Shown piece by piece: positions 1-7,441 of a stretch of 64,000 nt of DNA. Position 1 is the first letter of the stretch, and each line of letters starts with the position of its first letter. The translations under genes and the position numbers were made by a program. The DNA is from Lentzea fradiae (lineage in GTDB: Bacteria > Actinomycetota > Actinomycetes > Mycobacteriales > Pseudonocardiaceae). The notes under the pieces are model-generated. The model saw only the letters and a list, made by a program, of their open reading frames with translations, was not told where the DNA came from and did not search any database. The stretch spans positions 124,001 through 188,000 of the forward strand of contig NZ_FNCC01000016.1 of assembly GCF_900100955.1 (NCBI RefSeq), read 5' to 3'.

Positions 1-104
1 AGGCCGCCGACGCGCCGCTGTGCATGACGTGCGGCACGAAGATGCGTCCTGCCGGGTCCTGCTACCTGTGCGAAGGCTGCGGCAGCACCTCGGGCTGCAG
101 CTGA
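1..104 (+). CDS. nrdJ: Vitamin B12-dependent ribonucleotide reductase, C-terminal end (partial)
   Basis: Only the last 33 codons are in the window; the frame is read from base 3 and ends with TGA at 102-104. The peptide holds the cysteine-rich tail typical of class II (adenosylcobalamin) ribonucleotide reductase: LCMTCGTKMRP, then YLCEGCGSTSGCS at the very end. In the family this tail carries zinc-type CxxC pairs and the C-terminal cysteines that re-reduce the active site. The enzyme makes deoxyribonucleotides in the cytoplasm. A strong hairpin follows 12 bases after the stop. The assignment rests on a short but very characteristic sequence. Confidence 0.9.
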   Translation, partial: AADAPLCMTCGTKMRPAGSCYLCEGCGSTSGCS

Positions 105-116
105 CCCGACCGCTGA

Positions 117-150
117 CCGCCTGCCGGGGAGTCGCCTCCCCGGCAGGCGG
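117..150. terminator. Hairpin terminator after nrdJ
   Basis: A perfect 15-bp stem (117-131 with 136-150) closes a 4-nt loop and is followed on the plus strand by TTTCG. It lies between convergent genes, so it can end nrdJ and also the HNH gene coming from the other side. Confidence 0.85.
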
Positions 151-158
151 TTTCGCCG

Positions 159-683
159 TCAGGGCAACGTGATCCCGTGCCGGTCGGCCAGCTTCTTCTC
201 GATCTCCGCGATGACGCACGCGATGGTCGACGGGTTGAGCCTGCCCTCGCCGAAGTGGCTGACGGTCTTCGCGAACTCGTCCGCGGCGAGCGCCCGGCAC
301 TCGGCGTTGAGCGAGCGGTGGTCCACTTCGGCCTCGCGGAACACCTCCAGCGGCTTGCGGCCGAAGATGACCTCGAACTCCTCCCAGCCGCGCATCGTCC
401 AGTACGTGCTGTCGGGGGACGACACGCCCGTCGCGCGCAGCCACCGCCACATGTACCGCGGGTCCTCGTGGCTCGGCGCCTCGCGGCGGCACCGGGCGCA
501 CAGCAGCACGAGGTTGTCGGCGGCGTCGCTGCCACCCAGCGCCACGGGCACGATGTGGCACTTCTCGAGTCTCGTCCGGTAGCCGCACCGCCAGCAGCGT
601 TCGTGGGCCGTGCTCCAGTCGACGGTCATCTCGACCTCGTGCTCGACCCAGTGCGCGACTATCTGCGCGGTGCTCGCCGCCAT
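159..683 (-). CDS. HNH endonuclease domain protein
   Basis: This 174-residue protein carries an HNH nuclease core near its N-terminus. CxxC at residues 30-33 and CxxC at 62-65 would bind structural zinc. They flank HIVP (His43) and an asparagine in DNLVLL, which are the His and Asn of the beta-beta-alpha metal finger. The remaining ~100 residues are helical, have no obvious motif and may bind the target. The ATG is preceded by GGGGAGG with a 4-nt gap. It stands alone between a convergent nrdJ and a divergent gene, with no methyltransferase partner, so a restriction role is not supported. The HNH call is firm; substrate and role are unknown. Confidence 0.75.
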   Translation of the reverse strand: MAASTAQIVAHWVEHEVEMTVDWSTAHERCWRCGYRTRLEKCHIVPVALGGSDAADNLVLLCARCRREAPSHEDPRYMWRWLRATGVSSPDSTYWTMRGWEEFEVIFGRKPLEVFREAEVDHRSLNAECRALAADEFAKTVSHFGEGRLNPSTIACVIAEIEKKLADRHGITLP

Positions 684-776
684 GTGACCTCCCCAGTCGT
701 CGATCTTTCTGTCGGTTGCGAAGGCGATTCTGTTTCACGTGCCCGCACCTGGTAGAACAACGGCAAAGGGGGAGAG

Positions 777-1328
777 ATGCGCTCTTTCGACGACCTGCGC
801 GGTCACCTGCTCGGCCAGCTCAACGCGGCTGTCCGGCGACCCGGCATGTACGGCGGCGAGGCGGTGATCCTCACCCTGCTCGACGCGCTGGCCTACGCCG
901 ACGACCGCACCGACCGGTGGCAGTCCGAGCTCGACACGCTCGTGAAGCGGGGCGCGGCGAACGCGGCCATGGTCAGCGGCGCGGTCCACGAGGTGCTCGG
1001 CCACCGCAGCGAGGACGTCATGGCGTCGGTCTACGCGGACCTCGCGCACCGGCAGGGCTGGCTCTCGCTCGACACCGACAGCCGGATCCCGGGTGTCCTG
1101 GGCGAGGACGACTGCCTGCTCGACGACGTGATCGCGGAGTACGGCGAGCCCCCGTTGTGGCTGGGCGGCACGAACCCGAACTACTCGAAGACGCTCGGCT
1201 ACCCGGACCGGTCGGGGTCGCTCGTGTTCTTCCACTTCATGCCGGAGCTGCGGCTGATGGCGACGCGGCGCGGCGACGGCGCGTTCCGCGACAGCTTCGT
1301 CTTCACCCCCGCCGGGCAGGCTCGCTGA
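777..1328 (+). CDS. Hypothetical protein, 183 aa
   Basis: I do not recognise this protein. It is soluble, has no signal peptide or membrane segment and looks mostly alpha-helical in its first two thirds. A stretch around residues 19-40 (RRPGMYGG, then LLDALAYAD) and a later VYADLAHRQGWL could be helical repeats. A purine-rich ribosome site, AAGGGGGAG, lies directly before the ATG. A possible -10 (TAGAAC, 753-758) precedes it. It is divergent from the HNH gene, and the next gene on the same strand has its own promoter, so it is probably monocistronic. Confidence 0.6.
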   Translation: MRSFDDLRGHLLGQLNAAVRRPGMYGGEAVILTLLDALAYADDRTDRWQSELDTLVKRGAANAAMVSGAVHEVLGHRSEDVMASVYADLAHRQGWLSLDTDSRIPGVLGEDDCLLDDVIAEYGEPPLWLGGTNPNYSKTLGYPDRSGSLVFFHFMPELRLMATRRGDGAFRDSFVFTPAGQAR

Positions 1329-1370
1329 ATCCGGCCCGCAGAGGGGCCCGAGCGGCTAAAATCGCAGGTG

Positions 1371-2252
1371 ATGCGCACTGTTCTGCATTCACGCGCGCGC
1401 CTGGACCTCGCATACGACTCGCTCGCCGGCCTCTCCGTCGGCGACGCCCTGGGCGCACAGTTCTTCATGGTCGGCCGCTCGCTGCCCGACCTCGTGGCCG
1501 GTAGGCCGCCACGAGGGCCGTGGGAGTGGACCGACGACACCGAGATGGCCTGCAACCTCGTCGCCGAGCTCCGTGACCACGGTGAGGTGGACTCGGACCG
1601 GCTCGCGGTGACGTTCGCCGATCGCTGCGAGCCCTACCGCGGCTACGGTGCGGGTGCCTTCACCATCCTGCGCAAGATTCGCCAAGGCATGCCGTGGAAA
1701 GAAGCCGCCTCCAGCGCGTTCAACGGCCAGGGTTCGTGCGGCAACGGCGCCGCGATGCGAATCGCGCCCTTGGGGGCGTACTTCAACGACGACCCGAAAA
1801 CCATTACGACGCAAGCGATCCGTGCCAGCGAGGTGACCCACCAGCATCCCGAGGGCATCGCCGGCGGAGTCGCGGTGGCACACGCGTCGGCGCTCGCGGT
1901 GGTGTCCCGGCTCACCGGGACACCACCGCGGGACTTCCTCGGCGGCGTTCTCGACCACCTCGAAGAGTCGTTGGTGCGCAAGGGGATCGAGAAAGCACGG
2001 AAGATCGACAACGCCGAGGAAGCCGCGTACGTGCTCGGCAACGGCTCCCGCGTCACGGCACAGGACACGGTGCCGTTCACGCTTTGGGTTGCGGCACATC
2101 ACCTTGACGACTACCGCGCCGCGATCACGACGTGCGTCACGGCGGGCGGCGACATCGATACGACGGCCGCGATCGTCGGCGGAATCGTCGCGAAGCCACC
2201 GCGGGAGTGGCTGGCGGAACGCGAACCGCTTCCGGACTGGGTCAGCCGCTAG
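1371..2252 (+). CDS. ADP-ribosylglycohydrolase family protein
   Basis: The protein (293 aa) has the two metal-binding signatures of the ADP-ribosylglycohydrolase (DraG/ARH) fold: WTDDTEM around residues 53-59 and GGDIDTTAAIVGGI near the C-terminus, with GDALGA in the first helix. These Asp and Thr residues bind two Mg2+ ions and remove ADP-ribose from proteins or small molecules. A TAAAAT -10 at 1357-1362 lies 8 nt before the ATG, so the mRNA is probably leaderless; a GTG three bases upstream is an alternative start. The substrate cannot be told from sequence. The stop overlaps the end of the convergent CGNR gene by 4 bases. Confidence 0.85.
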   Translation: MRTVLHSRARLDLAYDSLAGLSVGDALGAQFFMVGRSLPDLVAGRPPRGPWEWTDDTEMACNLVAELRDHGEVDSDRLAVTFADRCEPYRGYGAGAFTILRKIRQGMPWKEAASSAFNGQGSCGNGAAMRIAPLGAYFNDDPKTITTQAIRASEVTHQHPEGIAGGVAVAHASALAVVSRLTGTPPRDFLGGVLDHLEESLVRKGIEKARKIDNAEEAAYVLGNGSRVTAQDTVPFTLWVAAHHLDDYRAAITTCVTAGGDIDTTAAIVGGIVAKPPREWLAEREPLPDWVSR

Positions 2253-2707
2253 TCCTTGTGCCGCTGGTAGTACCGCGCCACCCGCACCCGGTTCCCGCAC
2301 GTCGCGGGATCGCACCACCGGCGTCGCGGGTGCGCGGGCACGAACAGCAGCCGGCACCCCGGCCCTTCGCACGTCTTCACCTTCCGCACCGCCGGTGACG
2401 CCAGCAGTTCCGCCGCCGCACCGGCCAGCGTCGCGAGCGCCCGCGCGACCTCGTCACCCTCCCGCGACCGCGTGACCACCACGCCGTCGTCCCAGGTCAG
2501 CACTTCGAACGACGGTGCGCCGCGCAATGCCGCGTTCACCGGCGCGAGGTCCGGCTCCCGGCCGTCCCGTGCGGCGAGGATCGCCGCCTCCACCTGGCCA
2601 CGCAACACCACGACCTCCTGCGACCAGGGCAGCCCTTGCGCGGACAGCCACTCCTCCAGCCGGTCTTCCTCGGAGGTCAGCGTGTTGACGAAGTCGATCG
2701 CGAGCAC
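2249..2707 (-). CDS. CGNR zinc-finger (ABATE domain) transcriptional regulator
   Basis: This 152-residue protein has the layout of actinobacterial ABATE/zf-CGNR regulators: an N-terminal domain starting LAIDFVNTL, then a C-terminal zinc finger with CEGPGC, WCDPATCGNR and a basic tail VARYYQRHKD. The CGNR finger is thought to bind DNA. Translation starts at a GTG 6 nt behind a TACAGT -10 (2714-2719, minus strand), so it looks leaderless. It is divergent from an alpha/beta hydrolase with only 45 bases between the two starts, and the two promoters overlap. Control of the hydrolase and of itself is a reasonable inference. Confidence 0.85.
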   Translation of the reverse strand: MLAIDFVNTLTSEEDRLEEWLSAQGLPWSQEVVVLRGQVEAAILAARDGREPDLAPVNAALRGAPSFEVLTWDDGVVVTRSREGDEVARALATLAGAAAELLASPAVRKVKTCEGPGCRLLFVPAHPRRRWCDPATCGNRVRVARYYQRHKD

Positions 2708-2752
2708 AACCTAACTGTACATCACGCCGACTACCCATTAGCCTAATTCAAC
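2708..2752. promoter_or_regulatory. Overlapping divergent promoters with CCTAA motifs
   Basis: The 45-bp gap holds a minus-strand -10 (TACAGT, 2714-2719) for the CGNR gene and a plus-strand -10 (TAGCCT, 2739-2744) for the hydrolase. The plus -10 sits inside a perfect 11-bp palindrome ATTAGCCTAAT (2737-2747). A second CCTAA lies at 2710-2714. These are candidate operator half-sites. Confidence 0.5.
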
Positions 2753-3589
2753 ATGACGACAAAGACCCGTGTGACCCGTTACCGCACCGCCGACATCGAC
2801 GGCCTCGACGTCTTCTACCGGGAGGCCGGCGACCCGGCGAAGCCCAAACTCCTTCTGCTGCACGGCTTCCCGTCGGCATCGCACCAGTACGCGCGGCTGA
2901 TCGAGGAGCTGAAGGACGACTTCCACATCGTCGCGCCCGACCACCCCGGCTCCGGCCACAGCGCCGCGCCCGACCGCCCGTACACCTTCGACTTCCTCGC
3001 CGACACGATCGAGAAGTTCTTGCGGGCCATCGACTTCACGGGCTTCACGATGTACGTCTTCGACTTCGGCGCGCCCGTCGGTTTCCGCGTCGCCACCCGG
3101 CACCCCGAGTGGGTGAAGGGCCTGGTCGTGCAGAACGGCAACGCGTACGAGGACGGTCTGTCCGACCTCGCCTGGGGTTTCATCCGCAACCGCGACCCGC
3201 GGTTCGCGCGTGACCTGCTCGCCGCCGAGTACACGAAGTTCGCCTACCTCGAAGGCGCGCGCGACCCGGAGACGATCTCACCCGACACGTGGACGCTCGA
3301 CCAGCACTACCTGGACCTGCGCCCGCAACCCCAGGTCGACCTGTTCCTCGACTACCACTCCAACGTCGAGCAGTACCCGCGGTGGCAGGCGTACCTGCGC
3401 GAACACCAGCCGCCGACGCTGATCACGTGGGGGAGGGGCGACCCGTACTTCCTCGAGCCCGGCGCGAAGGCGTACCTGCGCGACCTGCCGGACGCGCGGC
3501 TGCACCTGCTCGACACCGGCCACTTCGCCCTGGAGGAGGACCTGACCGTGATCGCCGACCTGGTCAGGGAGTTCGCCGCGGCCGGGTGA
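2753..3589 (+). CDS. Alpha/beta hydrolase, epoxide hydrolase/dehalogenase-like
   Basis: A 278-residue cytoplasmic alpha/beta-fold hydrolase. The oxyanion-hole motif LLHGFPSASHQY lies near residue 35. The nucleophile elbow reads YVFDFGAPVGF, placing Asp rather than Ser at the nucleophile position, as in epoxide hydrolases and haloalkane dehalogenases. The catalytic histidine is likely in DTGHFALEED near the end. No signal peptide is present. The ATG lies 8 nt behind a TAGCCT -10 (leaderless). Its divergent CGNR regulator suggests a small inducible detoxification or catabolic unit, with an unknown substrate. A weak 8-bp hairpin (3632-3639 with 3660-3667) follows the gene. Confidence 0.85.
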   Translation: MTTKTRVTRYRTADIDGLDVFYREAGDPAKPKLLLLHGFPSASHQYARLIEELKDDFHIVAPDHPGSGHSAAPDRPYTFDFLADTIEKFLRAIDFTGFTMYVFDFGAPVGFRVATRHPEWVKGLVVQNGNAYEDGLSDLAWGFIRNRDPRFARDLLAAEYTKFAYLEGARDPETISPDTWTLDQHYLDLRPQPQVDLFLDYHSNVEQYPRWQAYLREHQPPTLITWGRGDPYFLEPGAKAYLRDLPDARLHLLDTGHFALEEDLTVIADLVREFAAAG

Positions 3590-3714
3590 GGTGTCCGCCA
3601 GCGGGTTCCCTGTGTCGCAAGACATCCACGACGTGATCATCGCTCGGCGCCATCGCCGCTGATCACGGCCTGTTGGCCACTCATCAGGCGGGCCGGACGC
3701 GTAATCTCGGAGGC

Positions 3715-4371
3715 GTGGCTGAGTCCAAAGGTGAGCTGAACAAGGTCCAGCAGGGTGTGGCCGACTACCTGCTGCGCGCGGGAGTCGACGGGTTCGGGCC
3801 GTTCAAGAGCGCCCGCGAGGCCGCGTCCGACGCGCTCGCCAAGAAGGGCGGCCAGGACGCCGCGATCAAGCACCTCGTCCGCACCCACGTGGCGCTCGCC
3901 GGGGCCCAGGGCTTCCTGACGAACCTCGGCGGGCTGATCACGTTGCCCGTCTCGCTGCCGTCCAACGTCGCGGCCACGTACGTGATCCAGACGCACCTCA
4001 TCGCGTCCATCGCGTCGTTGCGCGGCCACGACGTGGACAGCGAGGAAGTGCAGACGGCCATCCTGCTGTGCCTGCTCGGCAATGCCGGAACCGAGCTGTT
4101 CAAGAAAGCCGGCATCAAGCAGTTCACCAAGAAGGCCGCCTCGGCGCTCATCACGAAATACGGCACGAAAAAGCTCGGCACCCTCGCCGCGAAGGGCGTT
4201 CCGGTGCTCGGCGGCGTCATCGGCGGTGGCGTGGACGCCGCCTCGACCCGCGCCGTCGGCGCATTCGCGAATCGTTACTTCACGCAGCCCAACCCGTTGC
4301 CCGAGGTCATCGACGGCGAAGTGCTGCACGTGGAGATCGAGGAAGCGGACGGAACGACCGATTCGCGCTAG
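3715..4371 (+). CDS. EcsC family protein
   Basis: A 218-residue protein of the EcsC type, with long hydrophobic and amphipathic helices (GGLITLPVSLPSNVAATYVIQ, then LVGAV-like glycine-rich segments such as GVPVLGGVIGGGVDA) and a charged C-terminus. EcsC-like proteins are poorly understood membrane-associated proteins. The GTG at 3715 fits the family N-terminus and lies 7 nt behind a TAATCT-type -10 (3702-3707). An upstream in-frame ATG at 3673 would add 14 residues that overlap the promoter. GGAGG touches the GTG too closely to serve as a normal ribosome site. It is convergent with the DUF4239 gene, overlapping it by 4 bases. Confidence 0.75.
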   Translation: MAESKGELNKVQQGVADYLLRAGVDGFGPFKSAREAASDALAKKGGQDAAIKHLVRTHVALAGAQGFLTNLGGLITLPVSLPSNVAATYVIQTHLIASIASLRGHDVDSEEVQTAILLCLLGNAGTELFKKAGIKQFTKKAASALITKYGTKKLGTLAAKGVPVLGGVIGGGVDAASTRAVGAFANRYFTQPNPLPEVIDGEVLHVEIEEADGTTDSR

Positions 4372-5126
4372 CTCAGCCGGTCGAGCGCGGAGGTGAACGC
4401 GTCCGGCGGAATGAGAACACCTCCGCTGTACGGGTTCTGCAACTGGTAGATCGCGAACAGCAGCAGAACCAGCGTCGACGTCAGCGTGACCGTGATGAGC
4501 AGCTGCGAGACCAGGTTCGGGCCGCCGAACAGGAACGGGAAGAGCAGCGACAGCACCGTGCCGATCAGCAGCGCGAGCCACACGACCGGCTTGACGCCGT
4601 TGTCCGCCGCGTCCAGCCGCTCCTGCCTGGCCTGGTAGACGTCCCAGAGCTGGTTCGCGGCCTCGGTCTTGCGGTCCTCCTGCCAGCTGCCGTCGGGAGC
4701 CGCCGTCGCGATCGTCTCCTTGAGCAGGTTCAACGTGACCCAGCCGCGGTTGCCGACCTCCTCTCCCTCCTGCATGCGCGGCCACTCGTCGTCGACGACG
4801 GTCGCCACGTAGTCGCGGGTGAGCTGGTCCACCTTCGACCGGGCGGGCTCCGGCAGCGACCCGGCCGACCAGTTGACCGCGACGAGCGCGTTGGCCTCCC
4901 GCTGCACCTGCTCCTCCGCGGCGTTGGCCGAGTCGAAGAGCGCGATCAGGATGAACGCGACGAGCACGGCATGCAGACCGGCGACGATGCTGAACACCGA
5001 ACCGCCCGCACCGAGGTTCTTCTCGCTCACCTCGTCCGAGCCGAACCGGCGGGTGACGACGACGAGAACGGCGGAGATGACGGCGGCACCGAGAACCCAG
5101 AGCGCGCCGCTGAGGTAAATGCTCAA
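4368..5126 (-). CDS. DUF4239 (bestrophin-like) membrane protein
   Basis: This 252-residue integral membrane protein has two N-terminal membrane segments (around residues 5-25 and 45-65), a ~100-residue soluble helical domain and two C-terminal segments (around 180-200 and 210-230). That is the pattern of DUF4239 proteins, which are distantly bestrophin-like. A channel role is only suggested by the family name. Translation starts at TTG, which is supported by AAAGGGG five bases upstream on the minus strand. It is divergent from the secreted protein at 5209. Confidence 0.7.
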   Translation of the reverse strand: MSIYLSGALWVLGAAVISAVLVVVTRRFGSDEVSEKNLGAGGSVFSIVAGLHAVLVAFILIALFDSANAAEEQVQREANALVAVNWSAGSLPEPARSKVDQLTRDYVATVVDDEWPRMQEGEEVGNRGWVTLNLLKETIATAAPDGSWQEDRKTEAANQLWDVYQARQERLDAADNGVKPVVWLALLIGTVLSLLFPFLFGGPNLVSQLLITVTLTSTLVLLLFAIYQLQNPYSGGVLIPPDAFTSALDRLS

Positions 5127-5139
5127 TTCGGCCCCTTTC

Positions 5140-5169
5140 TTGGTGTGGGATTAGACCACGGTCTACTGT
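5140..5169 (+). promoter_or_regulatory. Promoter with inverted repeat TAGACC-AC-GGTCTA
   Basis: TTGGTG (5140-5145) and TACTGT (5164-5169) are 18 bp apart and point at the surface-protein gene. A perfect inverted repeat with 6-bp arms and a 2-bp centre (5152-5165) lies in the spacer and touches the -10, a place where a bound protein would block transcription. Confidence 0.5.
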
Positions 5170-5208
5170 GACCGGTACAGCAAGGTCCGGTGGACGAGTA
5201 ATGGTCAG

Positions 5209-6432
5209 GTGGAAATGCGCGGCGACACTACCAATACCCGGTTGTCGTATTGGGTTGCTCCATCCCGGTGGTGGCGCGATTCGCTCGCGCTGAGCGCCGC
5301 GTCCGCCCTCGTCGTGCTTTCCGCGCCGTTCACCAGCGCCGTTGCGCAGGCCGCTCCGCAGAACTGTGACGCTTATCTGGTGCGTTCACTCGATAGGGGA
5401 AAGTTTTCGAGTTTTTCGGCCCTCGACGTGTCATCCGGTGGAGTGACAGAAATAGCTCACCTGGACTACTCCGTGAATGCGCTGGGGTACTCGGCGAAGC
5501 TCGGCAGGCTGGTCGGGCTCACGTCCAAGGGCCACCACTGGTGGAAGCGCCCCTCGCACGTCGTCCTGATCGACACGAAGGGAGCGGTCGACGACCTCGG
5601 GCCCGTTGACGCGCACTGGTTCCGCACCGACGACGTGACGGCCGGCGCGGTCGTCGGCAGCACCTTCTACGTGCGTGACCACGCGCTGCTGCACTCGATC
5701 GACATCGACCCCGCCAGCCCGGCCTACCTCAAGATCGTGCGAACCGTGGTGCTCGGCTGGCCCGCGCTCGCGCTCGACGACTTCACGCCGGACCCGGCGA
5801 CCGGAATGCTGACGGGCGTGTCGGCGGCGGGCGTGGGACCGGGCGAGGTCGTCACGTTCGACCCGGCGACCGGCAAGGTGCTGAGCAGGACCGACGTCCC
5901 CGGTCTGCCGGGCGGGTCCACGTACGGCGCCGTCATCGCCGACTCCGCGGGCACCCTCTATGCCGTCAACAACGGCCACCACCACCGCAGCCGCGTCTAC
6001 CGGATCAGCGGGACGTCCGCGGTGGAGCTGTCATCGGGCCCGCGGATGGGCATGGTCGACGGTGCGGGCTGCCTGCCGGCGCCGATGCCGCCCGAGGTCG
6101 AGGTCCCGGAACCTCGCCCCGAGGTGCCGTCCGTCCCGCCCGTGTCGTCGTCCCCTGTGCCGACGCCCGTTCCCGTGCCCCCACCGGACGCCGTGGTCGC
6201 GCCGGTCGTCCCGCCGGTGCCCGCCGTGCCTCCCGTTCCGGCCGTGACGCCGCCTTCCGTTCCTGCACAACAGGTTCCGGCGCGGGTGGCGCGCCAGCGG
6301 ACCCAGCCACGTGAGGACCTCTCGCTGGCCGTCGAGACCACTCCGCTGACGAAGTCCCGCAAGTGGGCGATGGCGACCATCGTCCTGGTGATGCTGGGCG
6401 CCGGTGCCGCGGCCGCCCGTGCCCGAGGTTGA
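5209..6432 (+). CDS. Secreted, membrane-anchored surface protein with proline-rich stalk
   Basis: A 407-residue exported protein. A long signal peptide (arginines around residues 20-25, hydrophobic core to about 45, cleavage near AQAAPQ) leads into a ~240-residue globular part with repeated short beta-like units (FSALDVSSGG, HVVLIDTKG, EVVTFDPATG). This resembles the DUF6923-type propeller of actinobacterial surface proteins. A proline/valine-rich stalk (~residues 290-370) then leads to one hydrophobic segment and a short basic tail (AAAARARG), consistent with membrane anchoring outside the cell. It is not a sortase substrate: no LPxTG is seen. The GTG start is not well supported by a ribosome site; ATG at 5215 is an alternative. 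Confidence 0.7.
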   Translation: MEMRGDTTNTRLSYWVAPSRWWRDSLALSAASALVVLSAPFTSAVAQAAPQNCDAYLVRSLDRGKFSSFSALDVSSGGVTEIAHLDYSVNALGYSAKLGRLVGLTSKGHHWWKRPSHVVLIDTKGAVDDLGPVDAHWFRTDDVTAGAVVGSTFYVRDHALLHSIDIDPASPAYLKIVRTVVLGWPALALDDFTPDPATGMLTGVSAAGVGPGEVVTFDPATGKVLSRTDVPGLPGGSTYGAVIADSAGTLYAVNNGHHHRSRVYRISGTSAVELSSGPRMGMVDGAGCLPAPMPPEVEVPEPRPEVPSVPPVSSSPVPTPVPVPPPDAVVAPVVPPVPAVPPVPAVTPPSVPAQQVPARVARQRTQPREDLSLAVETTPLTKSRKWAMATIVLVMLGAGAAAARARG

Positions 6433-6446
6433 TCCGGCCTGCTGTG

Positions 6447-6472
6447 GCGGGGGCCGCCGGTCCGGCCCCCGC
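6447..6472 (+). terminator. Hairpin terminator after surface protein
   Basis: GCGGGGGCCG (6447-6456) pairs perfectly with CGGCCCCCGC (6463-6472) across a 6-nt loop, 15 nt after the stop codon. Confidence 0.7.
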
Positions 6473-6496
6473 GGGTGAGGCCCGCGATTAATTCGG

Positions 6497-6525
6497 TTGG
6501 CAGGCCGCGACGACGTCGCTAGCGT
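6497..6525 (+). promoter_or_regulatory. Sigma-70-type promoter of the structured leader
   Basis: TTGGCA (6497-6502) and TAGCGT (6520-6525) are exactly 17 bp apart. The -35 is preceded by an AT-rich stretch (GATTAATTCGG) that is unusual in this DNA. Predicted transcription begins near 6532, at the ATG of a four-codon open frame. Confidence 0.65.
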
Positions 6526-6532
6526 TGCGGCC

Positions 6533-6680
6533 ATGTTCTTCATCTGATGAAGCCCTCGCAGCGGTTCAGCCGCTCGCTCCGCGACCTGTCGTCGCGCTTG
6601 GTGACCCTTCCGCGGGTCCTTCTTCCACGGCCGTCTTCCACCGTGGCTCTTGCACGCCCTCTTCGCGAGGAGGCTTTCGC
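6533..6680 (+). ncRNA. Structured 5' leader with leaderless MFFI micro-ORF
   Basis: Between the promoter and the 53-aa gene lie 148 nt. They begin with ATG-TTC-TTC-ATC-TGA (MFFI, 6533-6547), placed where a leaderless start would be. Six non-overlapping hairpins follow in series: 6538-6552, 6560-6574, 6580-6596, 6603-6618, 6625-6646 and 6658-6670, with stems of 4-6 perfect pairs, mostly spaced 20-23 nt. The last hairpin pairs CCTC with GAGG of the ribosome site of the gene. This suggests a regulatory leader such as an attenuator or translation switch. The hairpins are read by eye and not energy-scored. Confidence 0.45.
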
Positions 6681-6842
6681 ATGCCTGACAACACCCAGCC
6701 CGAGCCGGGCAACCGCGCCGCACGCCGTGCGGGCAAGCGGTCCAAGCAGGACCAGAACACGCACTTCACGCTGCCTCAGCAGCGGGTGCCGGTGGTCCAG
6801 CCGCGCCAGTTCGCCATGCGTCGCCGCGGAGGAGCCGCGTAG
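6681..6842 (+). CDS. Small basic protein, 53 aa
   Basis: The ATG at 6681 is set by GAGGAGG at 6667-6673 with a 7-nt gap. The frame is open further upstream, but only within the leader. The product is rich in Arg, Lys and Gln: an acidic start (MPDNTQPEPGNR), a basic patch AARRAGKRSK, a middle HFTLPQQRVPVV and a basic end AMRRRGG. It has no cysteine, signal peptide or membrane segment. I do not recognise the family; the charge suggests binding to RNA, the ribosome or DNA. Its long structured leader implies post-transcriptional control. Confidence 0.65.
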   Translation: MPDNTQPEPGNRAARRAGKRSKQDQNTHFTLPQQRVPVVQPRQFAMRRRGGAA

Positions 6843-6988
6843 CCGACGCCGGACCAGGCGCGACACCGCGGGGGACGCGTTCGTGCATTCGAGCGCGTCC
6901 CCTGCTCTCTTGGGGGCACTGTCTCCCGTTCCGCCCCGATCGGTTCTAGCCTGAGTTGCCTACCGGACCGACAGGATCGGAGGCGCAA

Positions 6989-7417
6989 ATGAGGATTGCC
7001 GACGTTTTGCGGACCAAGGGATCGGCGGTCGCGACCATCGACCAGGACCTACCGGTGTCCGAGCTCCTCAGAGCCCTGGCCGAGCACAACGTCGGCGCGA
7101 TCGTCGTCGTCGACCCCTCCGGCGTCGTGGGCATCGTCTCGGAGCGGGACATCGTCCGCCGCCTGCACGAGACAGGCGCCGAACTCTTGTCCTCCCCGAT
7201 CTCATCGATCATGACCGTCGACGTGCACACCTGCTCGCCGACGGACACGGTGGACGACCTCACGGTCGTGATGACCGAACGGCGCTTCCGCCACGTGCCC
7301 GTGGTGTCCGACGGACAGCTCGTCGGGATCGTGAGCATCGGCGACGTCGTGAAGAGCCGCATCGGGCAGCTCGAACAGTCCCAGGACCAGCTGCAGGCGT
7401 ACATCGCCCAGGGCTGA
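6989..7417 (+). CDS. CBS-domain pair protein
   Basis: A 142-residue protein made of two CBS domains in tandem. The first runs over about residues 8-60, with VGAIVVVD and GIVSERDIVRRL. The second runs over about 68-125, with FRHVPVVSDGQLVGIVSIGDVV. Such stand-alone pairs bind adenosine nucleotides and sense energy state or regulate a partner. GGAGG at 6979-6983 with a 5-nt gap supports the ATG at 6989; an upstream in-frame ATG at 6956 is less likely. No partner protein is encoded next to it. The role beyond nucleotide sensing is unknown. Confidence 0.85.
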   Translation: MRIADVLRTKGSAVATIDQDLPVSELLRALAEHNVGAIVVVDPSGVVGIVSERDIVRRLHETGAELLSSPISSIMTVDVHTCSPTDTVDDLTVVMTERRFRHVPVVSDGQLVGIVSIGDVVKSRIGQLEQSQDQLQAYIAQG

Positions 7418-7441
7418 CCTGTTCTCACTACGCTCGAACGA

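Noticed and set aside
159..683. HNH gene as part of a restriction or phage-defence system
   Set aside because: No methyltransferase, helicase or other defence gene lies beside it; its neighbours are nrdJ and an unknown gene.
3637..4785. Minus-strand frame of 382 codons opposite EcsC and DUF4239
   Set aside because: It is repetitive in Arg, Gly and His without motifs, while the EcsC and DUF4239 proteins it overlaps have clear family features.
6547..6954. Frame starting at the ATG that overlaps the MFFI stop and running through the 53-aa gene
   Set aside because: It overlaps the small gene out of frame, is Ser/Arg/Pro-rich, and the strong GAGGAGG site supports the 6681 start instead.
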